DNA of 64,000 bases from Chitinophaga pinensis (lineage in GTDB: Bacteria > Bacteroidota > Bacteroidia > Flavobacteriales_D > Crocinitomicaceae): the NCBI GenBank assembly GCA_945902745.1, contig CAMDNE010000015.1, positions 1-64,000 of the forward strand. Reading direction: 5' to 3'. Every line of letters begins with the position of its first letter. Positions within the stretch are counted from its first letter, which is position 1. Made by a program: the position numbers and the translations under genes. Of the stretch, positions 17,730 to 25,900 are shown one piece after another. The notes under the pieces are model-generated. The model saw only the letters and a list, made by a program, of their open reading frames with translations, searched no databases and was not told the origin of the DNA.

Positions 17730-19025
17730 TTAGTTATTTAGTGCTTGTTTATATCGTTCTATAACTCGTTCTCGAGCAAATTTGTGGTCAATTATTGGTT
17801 CTGTGTAGTTGGAAGTTCCGAATTCTGGAACCCATTTTTTGATGTATTCAAATTTCTTGTCAAATTTTTCTTGCTGCATTGTTGGGTTAAAAACACGGAA
17901 ATAAGGTGCGGCATCGCAACCACAACCTGCAGCCCATTGCCAACCTCCAACATTGCTTGCTAATTCGTAATCCAATAATTTTTCGGCAAAATAAACTTCT
18001 CCTAGTCTCCAATCCAATAACAAATGTTTTGTCAGAAAACTCGCAACGACCATTCGAACGCGGTTATGCATAAAACCTGTTGAATTTAATTCTCTCATAC
18101 CTGCATCAACTAAAGGATAACCTGTTTTTCCTTCGCACCATGCAATGAAATGAGAATCATTATGTTCCCATTCTATTCGGTCATATTGTTTTTTAAAAGC
18201 ATCTTTTGCGGAATGTGGAAATTGAAAAATGATCATTTGATAGAAATCGCGCCAAATTAATTCATTCAAAAAGGTAGGATTATTTGAAATAGCAACTTTC
18301 ACTAATTGTCTTAAGCTAATTGTACCAAAACGCAAATGCAAACTTAAATGACTTGTAGCATTGAGTGCGGGATAATCTCTTTTTTCAGTGTAGGATTTTA
18401 TAGTTGGAATTGGGAATTCACGAGATGGAAAAGAAACTTTTATTACTGATTCAAAACCTATCTTTTCTAAAGTCAACATTTCAGTTTCTTCAGATTTAGC
18501 AAGATTATCCAAGTATTTTTCTACAGGATATGTTGCAACATAAAATGCATTTATTTTCTCTTTCCACTTGCGGTAATAAGGTGTAAATATGGTATAGGGT
18601 AAGCCATCAGATTTGGTGATTTCATTCTTCTCAAAAATCACATGATCCTTTGTACCAATAAACTCAATATTTAAATCAGAGAGAAGTGTATAAATCTCAG
18701 TGTCTCTTTGTAAAGCATATGGTTCATAATCTCTGTTTGTATAAACAACTTGAGCATTAAATTCATGCGCAATTTGAGGAATTAGGAGAATTGGATTGCC
18801 AAAATATATCTTTAAATCAGATCCGAACTGTTGATACTGCTTTTTTAAATGCTCTACCTCTTGGTGAATAAACAAAACCCGTTGATCATCTTTCTTAAGT
18901 TTTGAAAGAATTGATGTATCAAAAATGAAAATTGGTTGAACAGAATTACTGTTTTTCAATGCTTTATATAAGCCTGCATTGTCATTTATACGGAAATCTC
19001 TGCGGTGCCAAAAAATAGATGTCAT
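17730..19025 (-). CDS. phrB: Deoxyribodipyrimidine photolyase (class I type)
   Basis: The 431-residue protein has an N-terminal alpha/beta antenna-binding domain (about residues 1-125) and a helical FAD domain (about 190-431). Family signatures are clear: NELIWRDFYQ, GYPLVDAGMRELNSTGFMHNRVRM, and SNVGGWQWAAGCGCDAAPYFRVFNP near the FAD. It uses light to split cyclobutane pyrimidine dimers. The gene overlaps the PTPS-like gene by 4 bp and precedes prxQ by 2 bp. The antenna could be a folate or another pterin/flavin. Cryptochrome function cannot be excluded from sequence alone. Confidence 0.92.
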   Translation of the reverse strand: MTSIFWHRRDFRINDNAGLYKALKNSNSVQPIFIFDTSILSKLKKDDQRVLFIHQEVEHLKKQYQQFGSDLKIYFGNPILLIPQIAHEFNAQVVYTNRDYEPYALQRDTEIYTLLSDLNIEFIGTKDHVIFEKNEITKSDGLPYTIFTPYYRKWKEKINAFYVATYPVEKYLDNLAKSEETEMLTLEKIGFESVIKVSFPSREFPIPTIKSYTEKRDYPALNATSHLSLHLRFGTISLRQLVKVAISNNPTFLNELIWRDFYQMIIFQFPHSAKDAFKKQYDRIEWEHNDSHFIAWCEGKTGYPLVDAGMRELNSTGFMHNRVRMVVASFLTKHLLLDWRLGEVYFAEKLLDYELASNVGGWQWAAGCGCDAAPYFRVFNPTMQQEKFDKKFEYIKKWVPEFGTSNYTEPIIDHKFARERVIERYKQALNN

Positions 19026-19426
19026 TGACCGTTGTATTCTACCGCATTATTTTCCGTTTCCCATAAACGTATCGTCAATTTGTAATTGAGGTCAATCTTT
19101 GGTCTCAATAAGTTCCATGAAACCAGCGCAATGTTTTCTGCGGACGTTTTCAAATCTTTGAATTCCTCACAATCTAGGTTCAAATTTCTATGATCAAAGC
19201 GTTCGGTTACATTTTCTTGCACCAATTCTTTTAACTTTTTCAAATCGTAAACAAATCCGGTTGTAGGATCAATTTCACCTTCAATCCATGTTTCCATAAC
19301 ATAGTTGTGTCCATGATAATTAGGATTACTGCATTTACCAAAAACCTCTAAATTTTTTTCATCACTCCATTCTGCATTAAACAAGCGATGAGCAGCATTA
19401 AAGGTCAATCTCCTACAAACTTTCAT
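19022..19426 (-). CDS. 6-pyruvoyl-tetrahydropterin synthase / QueD family protein
   Basis: The 134-residue protein has the family's zinc histidines, H13 (NAAHRLF) and H38 and H40 (NYHGHNY), and a catalytic Cys32. The Cys-to-HGH spacing (C-SNPNY-HGH) matches the eukaryote-type PTPS pattern of six positions, not the shorter C-x3-HGH of typical QueD. It could therefore make a tetrahydropterin rather than feed queuosine synthesis. No queC, queE or queF lies nearby. It sits between idi (14-bp overlap) and photolyase (4-bp overlap), which suggests a pterin product linked to the light response. Confidence 0.82.
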   Translation of the reverse strand: MKVCRRLTFNAAHRLFNAEWSDEKNLEVFGKCSNPNYHGHNYVMETWIEGEIDPTTGFVYDLKKLKELVQENVTERFDHRNLNLDCEEFKDLKTSAENIALVSWNLLRPKIDLNYKLTIRLWETENNAVEYNGQ

Positions 19427-19961
19427 TTTCTATGGATTTTTTGATTTTATCGAAATGTTCGAGAATAATTACTTTAAACCAAAAAGTGAAATCAGTTGGT
19501 TTTTCTGAAATAGCTTTTTTTAATTGTTCTAAATTCAACCATTTAAAATCAATTGCTTCTTCTTGATTTAAAATTGGATCTTGGTTTGTGTGACCAATTA
19601 ATACATGGTCTAATTCGTGTTCGATTAAATTATTATCAAGTTCCGCTTTATAAATGAAATAAAATAGTTCCTTCATTTCACAATCAAAACCCATTTCTTC
19701 TTGCAATCTTCTATGTGCCGCAGATAAATTTGATTCTCCTGGATTCGGATGACTGCAACATGTATTAGTCCACAATCCTTCTGAATGATATTTACCAAAC
19801 GCTCGTTTTTGGAGCAATAATTCTGATTTATCATTGAATATCAAAACAGAAAAAGCACGATGAAGTAAGCCTTTTTGATGGGCTTCTAATTTCTCCATTT
19901 GACCAATTTCATTATCATGATGATCAACTAAGCTAACTTGAATTTTTTGATTCAGATCCAA
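19413..19961 (-). CDS. idi: Isopentenyl-diphosphate delta-isomerase, type I
   Basis: The 182-residue protein is a Nudix-fold type I IDI. It shows the active-site Cys in NTCCSHP (about residue 67), the Nudix-like RRLQEEMGFDCE segment and the EHELDHV acidic motif with the catalytic Glu. It interconverts IPP and DMAPP, supplying precursors for carotenoids. It lies directly downstream of crtB (its start abuts the crtB stop) and overlaps the PTPS-like gene, in line with one operon for pigment production. Confidence 0.92.
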   Translation of the reverse strand: MDLNQKIQVSLVDHHDNEIGQMEKLEAHQKGLLHRAFSVLIFNDKSELLLQKRAFGKYHSEGLWTNTCCSHPNPGESNLSAAHRRLQEEMGFDCEMKELFYFIYKAELDNNLIEHELDHVLIGHTNQDPILNQEEAIDFKWLNLEQLKKAISEKPTDFTFWFKVIILEHFDKIKKSIENESL

Positions 19962-20798
19962 TTAAAGTAGGTTTAAATTATGTTTTAGATAGGAAGTCAG
20001 AAATAAACGGTATTTTTTATTATTTGGTATTCTTATTCGTTCATTTAAGATGGAATGTGCAGAAGTGGATTTTATTTTATTGAATAGTTTGTAGTAATAT
20101 ATATACGCCATGTAAACACCAAATCGTGCATTTTTAGGAAGTTTCATGATTCCCTCATACCCTAATTTGAAATCCAATTCAATATCTGCTTCAATTTCTT
20201 TTTTCACAGTTGAACTAAAATCATTTAAATTTATTCCAGGGAAATAGGTGCGTCCCAAATCCTTGAAATCTGCTTTTAAATCTCTTAAAAAATTGATTTT
20301 CTGAAATGCAGACCCTAATTTCATAGCAAAAGGCTTTAAACGTAGATATTCTTGTTCACTTCCATTCACAAAAATTTTGAGACACATTAATCCTACTACT
20401 TCAGCTGAACCTAAAATATACTGTTCATACTTATTGATATCATACGCCTTTTTGTCTAGATCCATTTCCATACTTAACAGGAATGTTTCAACTAAGTCTA
20501 AAGGAATTTTGTATTTATTGACAGCCCATTGGAAGCTATTCAATATAGGGTTTAAAGATATACCTTGATCGATTGCTTTATATGTTTGAACCTTAAAATC
20601 GTTCAATAATTCTTCTTTATCAAAATCATGAAATGAATCAACGATTTCATCAGCAAAGCGCACAAAACCATAGATAGCATAAACAGGCTTTTGAATATCC
20701 TTATGTAAAAAAGAAATGCCCAATGAAAAAGAAGTACTGTATCTTTTGGTAGTAAGTTGACTCATTTCATGTGAGACATTATCAAATAGTTGTTTCAT
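19962..20798 (-). CDS. crtB: Phytoene synthase CrtB
   Basis: The 278-residue helical prenyl synthase shows the two Asp-rich motifs of phytoene/squalene synthases, D50-E-I-V-D54 and L-R-D173-x3-D177, and the LGRTYFP signature after the second. It condenses two geranylgeranyl diphosphates to phytoene at the membrane face. The start is 12 bp after the crtI stop on the same transcript, and it is followed immediately by idi. Confidence 0.94.
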   Translation of the reverse strand: MKQLFDNVSHEMSQLTTKRYSTSFSLGISFLHKDIQKPVYAIYGFVRFADEIVDSFHDFDKEELLNDFKVQTYKAIDQGISLNPILNSFQWAVNKYKIPLDLVETFLLSMEMDLDKKAYDINKYEQYILGSAEVVGLMCLKIFVNGSEQEYLRLKPFAMKLGSAFQKINFLRDLKADFKDLGRTYFPGINLNDFSSTVKKEIEADIELDFKLGYEGIMKLPKNARFGVYMAYIYYYKLFNKIKSTSAHSILNERIRIPNNKKYRLFLTSYLKHNLNLL

Positions 20799-20810
20799 AG
20801 CAATGTTGAT

Positions 20811-22304
20811 TTATTCTGCGACTTTTTGGTTATGTACGCCATAGTTTTTAATTATTTCATTCGCAACCACTTCACCAGAAATTATTGATGGAGGAACGCC
20901 TGGTCCAGGCACAGTAAGTTGACCTGTGTAAAACATGTTTTTCAATTTCTTGTTTTTCAAAGATGGTTTTAAAAATGCTGTTTGCTTTAAAGTGTTAGCA
21001 AGACCATAAGCATTTCCTTTGTACGCGTGGTAATCTTTTTTGAAGTCACTGATGCAATAGCTTTTTTTATAAATGATATGCGCACGTATTGCAACACCAG
21101 TTTTCGCTTCAAGGCGATCAATTAATAGATCAAAGTATTTTTCTCTTGTTGCTTCATCATCTTTTAAATCTGGCGCAATTGGAATTAATAGAAATAAATT
21201 TTCCATTCCTTCTGGCGCAACAGTTGAGTCTGTTATTGATGGTACACATGCATAAAATAGGGGAGCTGAAGGCCATTTTGGATCTTTGTAAATGTCTTTG
21301 GCATGTTGTTCGAATGCTTCATCAAAAAACAAATTATGGTGATTCAAACCAGTAATTTTTTTATTGACACCAAGGTAAAAAAGTAAACTAGATGGTGCCA
21401 TTGTGCGACTTTCCCAGTATTTTTCTGAGTAATTTGCTTTTGTATTCAATATTGAAGAATCTGTGTGTTGGTAATCTGCCCCAGAAACTAAAATGTCTGT
21501 CTCATATTCTGTGTCAATTGTTGAAACATGCGTAACACGATTATCTACATATTTAATACCTGTAACTTCTTGACTAGTGATGATTTTTACGCCGTTTTCT
21601 ACCGCTATTTTTTCAAATGCTTCAATGATGTTAAACATCCCACCCATTGGATACCATGTTCCGAGAGAAATATCAGCATAATTCATTAAAGAATACAATG
21701 CTGGAGTATCTTTTGGCATTGCACCTAGAAATAGAATTGGAAATTCTAAAAGGGATAGTATTTTATCATTTTTAAAATAACTTCTAATGTATTTTGAAAA
21801 AGAAGAAAGTAATTGAAGTTTAAAAATACCTTTCAAAATGCGCATATCGGCAAATTCTGAAAGTTTTAAACTTGGTTTAAAAACCAAATCTTTCATTCCA
21901 ACGTCATACTTATAAGCAGCATCTTTAAGAAACTTTTTAAGCTTTATTGAACTTCCTTTTTCAAGCGTTTCAAACCAATCGAAAAGTTGACTTTCGCTTG
22001 CAGGAATTTCAGAATTTGTTCCGTCTTGCCAAAAAACATTGTACGAAGGGTCTAATCTTATAAGTTCATAAAAATCGGATGTGGTGTAACCAAATTTTGA
22101 ATAAAATTGTTCAAAAACATCAGGCATCCAGTACCAGCTTGGCCCCATATCGAAAACAAACCCGTCAATTGTAAACTGGCGAGCTCTACCACCGATTGTT
22201 GAGTTTTTCTCCAAGATAGTTACATCATAACCAGCCTTTGCTAAAAATGCCGCAGATGATAAACTGGAAATTCCAGCACCGATTATTGTGACTTTTCTCA
22301 CCAT
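20811..22304 (-). CDS. crtI: Phytoene desaturase CrtI
   Basis: The 497-residue FAD protein begins with a dinucleotide-binding motif (VTIIGAGISSLSSAAFLAKAG, ending in EKN and GGRAR at about residues 32-43). It ends with the CrtI signature YTGQLTVPGPGVPPSIISGE near residue 465. It converts phytoene to lycopene in several desaturation steps. Its stop is 12 bp before crtB, and its ATG overlaps the stop of the sigma factor gene by one base. No second CrtI paralogue such as CrtD is present in the window, so a 3',4'-desaturase, if any, lies elsewhere. Confidence 0.94.
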   Translation of the reverse strand: MVRKVTIIGAGISSLSSAAFLAKAGYDVTILEKNSTIGGRARQFTIDGFVFDMGPSWYWMPDVFEQFYSKFGYTTSDFYELIRLDPSYNVFWQDGTNSEIPASESQLFDWFETLEKGSSIKLKKFLKDAAYKYDVGMKDLVFKPSLKLSEFADMRILKGIFKLQLLSSFSKYIRSYFKNDKILSLLEFPILFLGAMPKDTPALYSLMNYADISLGTWYPMGGMFNIIEAFEKIAVENGVKIITSQEVTGIKYVDNRVTHVSTIDTEYETDILVSGADYQHTDSSILNTKANYSEKYWESRTMAPSSLLFYLGVNKKITGLNHHNLFFDEAFEQHAKDIYKDPKWPSAPLFYACVPSITDSTVAPEGMENLFLLIPIAPDLKDDEATREKYFDLLIDRLEAKTGVAIRAHIIYKKSYCISDFKKDYHAYKGNAYGLANTLKQTAFLKPSLKNKKLKNMFYTGQLTVPGPGVPPSIISGEVVANEIIKNYGVHNQKVAE

Positions 22305-22837
22305 TAGGCCATTGAATAATTATAGTCAGGTAATAAATCCATAAGTTTTTTTCGAGCAATGAATATACGACTTTTTACTGTCCCAATTGGAATATCTAAT
22401 TCTGATGCGATTTCTTTGTATTTGAATCCGTTAAAATGCATTTCAAAAGGTTCTTTATATTCGTCACCCAATTTATTAATTTGTTTGTTAACTTCCTTCT
22501 CCAATATAAAATTAATTGGCGAGTTAGATGAATCAGAACTGTTCAACATATATAAATCTTTCGATTGATCAAATATTGTTCGTGATTTCACCTTTCTTCT
22601 GTATTGATTAATAAAGATATTGCGCATGATAGTGAAAACCCAAGCTTTGAAATTGGTTTGTGGCATATAATAATTTCTATAAGTTATCGCTTTCAACATT
22701 GTTTCTTGTGTCAAATCTTTAGCATCATCTAGGTTTTTCGTAAAACTTATAGCGAAGGATTTTAAATTATCTTCCATTCCAATTAATGCCTCGTTAAATT
22801 CTATTGTTGACATATCTATTTTGTTTAATGTTTCCAT
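22304..22837 (-). CDS. ECF-type RNA polymerase sigma factor heading the crtIB operon
   Basis: The protein has 177 residues from the ATG at 22837. It has sigma region 2 (DDAKDLTQETMLKAITYR and the FKAWVFTIMRNIFINQYRR stretch) and region 4 (EMHFNGFKYKEIASELDIPIGTVKSRIFIARKKLM). A TTG further up would add 12 unlikely residues. An ATG at 22813 (MSTIEFNE) is an equally good start and would leave both operator repeats upstream. The gene has no anti-sigma partner nearby. It overlaps crtI by one base and is the first gene of the light/carotenoid operon, so it may carry the signal on to further genes. Confidence 0.88.
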   Translation of the reverse strand: METLNKIDMSTIEFNEALIGMEDNLKSFAISFTKNLDDAKDLTQETMLKAITYRNYYMPQTNFKAWVFTIMRNIFINQYRRKVKSRTIFDQSKDLYMLNSSDSSNSPINFILEKEVNKQINKLGDEYKEPFEMHFNGFKYKEIASELDIPIGTVKSRIFIARKKLMDLLPDYNYSMA

Positions 22838-22851
22838 TGTAAAGTTAAACA
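22822..22851. promoter_or_regulatory. Candidate operator A of crtIB operon
   Basis: TGTTTAAT at 22822-22829 and GTTAAACA at 22844-22851 form an inverted repeat with one mismatch and a 14-nt spacer, as at 2649-2678. This site covers the ATG at 22837 and lies upstream of the alternative ATG at 22813. Confidence 0.5.
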
Positions 22852-22856
22852 AAAAA

Positions 22857-22886
22857 TGTTTAACAAAACACAATAAAAGTTAAACA
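22857..22886. promoter_or_regulatory. Candidate operator B of crtIB operon
   Basis: TGTTTAAC at 22857-22864 and GTTAAACA at 22879-22886 form a perfect 8+8 bp inverted repeat with a 14-nt spacer. The site starts 35 bp from operator A. The two inner arms (22844-22851 and 22857-22864) also pair with each other across 5 nt. This is the best copy of the motif shared with carotenoid operon 1, and it suggests cooperative binding by a dimer or tetramer such as a CarH-type regulator. Confidence 0.6.
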
Positions 22887-22898
22887 AAATATATTTTT

Positions 22899-22906
22899 CA
22901 AAAATA
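22899..22906 (-). promoter_or_regulatory. Possible -7 element of the crtIB operon
   Basis: The minus strand reads TATTTTTG, matching TAnnTTTG, upstream of operators B and A. Transcription from here would cross both operators before reaching the sigma gene. It lies in a very AT-rich 78-bp gap, so the match could be chance. Confidence 0.3.
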
Positions 22907-22915
22907 AAAATGAAA

Positions 22916-25900
22916 TTAGCTTATTAAGTTCCTCAATATCAATATAGTTACATCATCTGTTTGTTCAGCATCTCCTTTCCAAGATTTAAATTCTGATTGA
23001 ATAATTAATTCTTGTTCAGATAACGGCAATCGGATATTTGACTCGAACATCTCAAGCATTCTTCTAAACGAGTATTTTTTATCTTTTTCTCCACCAAACT
23101 GATCTTGAAAACCATCTGTGATTAGAAATAAAGAAGCATTAGCGTTAAATTTTATGTAGTGTGTTGTGAAACCTATAAATTCAGGAATTGGCATATCTCC
23201 AATATGTTTGGTGTCACCTTTCAACATTGTGAACAAATTAGATTCATAAAGTAAGAATCGAGATCCAGCGCAAGCAAATGACAGTTCGTTTGTTTTATGG
23301 TTGAAAACACAAATTGTAATTTCCATCCCATCATTCATGTTTCCTTCCTCAAATTCTCTGGGTAAAGCTTGTATGAGTTTTTCGTCCAATTGATTCAGAA
23401 TTGAACCTGGATTAAAATTTCGTTGCTCTAAGACGATATTATTCAATAAATTGATGCCAAGTAACGTCATAAAAGACCCTGGAACGCCATGACCTGTGCA
23501 ATCTGCTAAAGCGACAATCGTAAGATTGTCAATTCTTTCTAACCAATAAAAATCTCCAGAAACGATGTCTTTGGGCTTATAGTATATACAAGATTCTTTG
23601 AATGACTTATTAAAATTATCTCGTTTAGGAAGTAAATTGACTTGAATTTTTTGTGCGTATTTTATACTTGAGGTTATATCGTCTCTTTGTTGTTTGATTA
23701 TTTCTTGTTGTTCTCGTTTTAACGTAATATCTCTTGCTAAAGCCAAGAATCCTGTAACTATTTTTTTCTCTCCAGGTTTATATAAGGTTGTAACATATTG
23801 TCCCATCCAAATAATTGTTCCATTTTTTGTCTTGAAAGGGAATTCTAAATAAGAAGTTTCTTTTCTTTTATCAAAGTGGTTCTTATAGAAAGACTGTACA
23901 TCATTTACATATTCCTCAGGAATAAAACTCATTGAATTTTGGTGCATTAATTCTTCTTTGAGGTATTCCAGTTTTTCAAAGCAACGATCATTCAAAAAAC
24001 TGAAATTGCCGTTTATATCGCATTGGTAAATTAAATCTTCAGCATTTTGAACCAATAATTCATAGGATGTTTCAATTTCTAATCGATCGGTTACATTTTG
24101 CCCAATGATTACTTTTACATTTTCCGTGAAAACTTTACACGACCATTCCATCCAATTAATTTCCTTTAATTCAGAAAGCATTGGTACAAGGTATTTTTGA
24201 CCATCTTCAAAATCTTTTGTTAAATCAACTTTTCTGAAACTGCCCTCTTCGGGAACAAAAGTGTTTAAAAATGAAATGTGTTGACCAATTAGTTCAGTAT
24301 TAGAAACTGGAATAGTATTAGAAATATTTTCACTTACATATGTCATTTTGCCTTCAGAATTAAAGGCAATAGTTGGAACATCTCCTTTGTTTATAACTCC
24401 AGAAATAAAAAGTAACTTTTCTAAAGCATCATATCTTAAATATGTGGCAATTATTGCAAAAAATGCAGCAAAAAACACGGCAATTAAAAACAATATTTTA
24501 TTATAAACTGTGCCGTCAAGCTGAATGGAAATAAGAATACAAATAAGAAGGAAAATGAGAGAATAAACTATAACAATTCTGACTTTCTCAAAAATGTAAG
24601 GTGAGAGGGAATTAATTAATACGATTGCAATAATGAAAAAAGGATGCAAACTAGTTGTGAAAACATCAATCAAATTGTGAGACATTGTAATAATGAAACC
24701 AGTGATTAATATATAATTATAAATGTTAACTTGATCGTGTTTTTTAGCTGTTAATGAAATCAAGTAAAGTGATAGCATTATAAATCCACTTGCCAGTGTG
24801 AGACTTAAATTACTCTCTATACTAGTATCTATTAATGGACACAATAAATGAATAGAAACATCTGCAATAAATCCAAATAATAAAATATTTGGTGTTATGG
24901 TAAATGTCAAACTTGTTTCTTTTGTTTCAAATACATTGCCCGTGCTGAAAGATCTATTTTTTTTAATTAGAAATATATTTACAACAACCAATAAAACAAG
25001 TAAAAAGAAAACAAACCATCGTGATTTCCATATAGGGATTTGAACCGCAATTGGATATCTTCCAATTTCACTGAAAGTAATGCGATCATATGTTGACTTA
25101 ACTTCAAGTGTATAATCTCCGTTTGGTAAATCATTAATAAATATTTCGTTTTCGCTGTTGAAATCTGTCCATTCTGAATCTTTTCCAATAATTCTATAGG
25201 AGTATTCTATATTTTTTATTTTAGGATTGATAACAAGAAAATTGAAGTGAAAGGAATTATTTTTTTTCGACGACAATTCGCTGCCGATAAGTTTAATATT
25301 CGGTTTACTAGGAGTAGAAATATTTCGAAGAACTGCTGTGTTTATCAAAAACAAGCCTTCAATTGTTCCTACGAAAATACTATTGTTGTCTTGAAATTGA
25401 GAACGCATGTGCGTTTCATATCCTGGAAATCCAGAATTGCCTGCAAACCAACGATAATTTAGAACAATGCCATATTCATTTAAATTAATTATGTTTATGC
25501 CCTTATTTGTTCCAATGATTAAATTTCCAAATTGGTCAGAATTGATTGTGTAAAATAAAGTAGAAGCGAAAATTTCCTTTTTGTCAAGCACAACATGCTC
25601 ACCACTTTTCAAAAATCCAATTAATCCTTTTTCTCCTGTGAACCAAATGTTTCCATAGATATCTTTAATTGAGTTCCCTATATATGAACCAATTGACTTT
25701 GGGGTTTTTATATGGTCGAATTTATTTTTTTGTAAATTATGAACTATTAATCCATTGTTCGTTCCAAAATAAATGTATTTGCCATTTTCAGTTACTTGGG
25801 CTGAATATACATGAGAATAAATTATTGGATTAAAATCTATTTTTTGATTTTTGAAATTTTGATTCAAATTGAATTTCATCAAACCTTCACCGGCAACACC

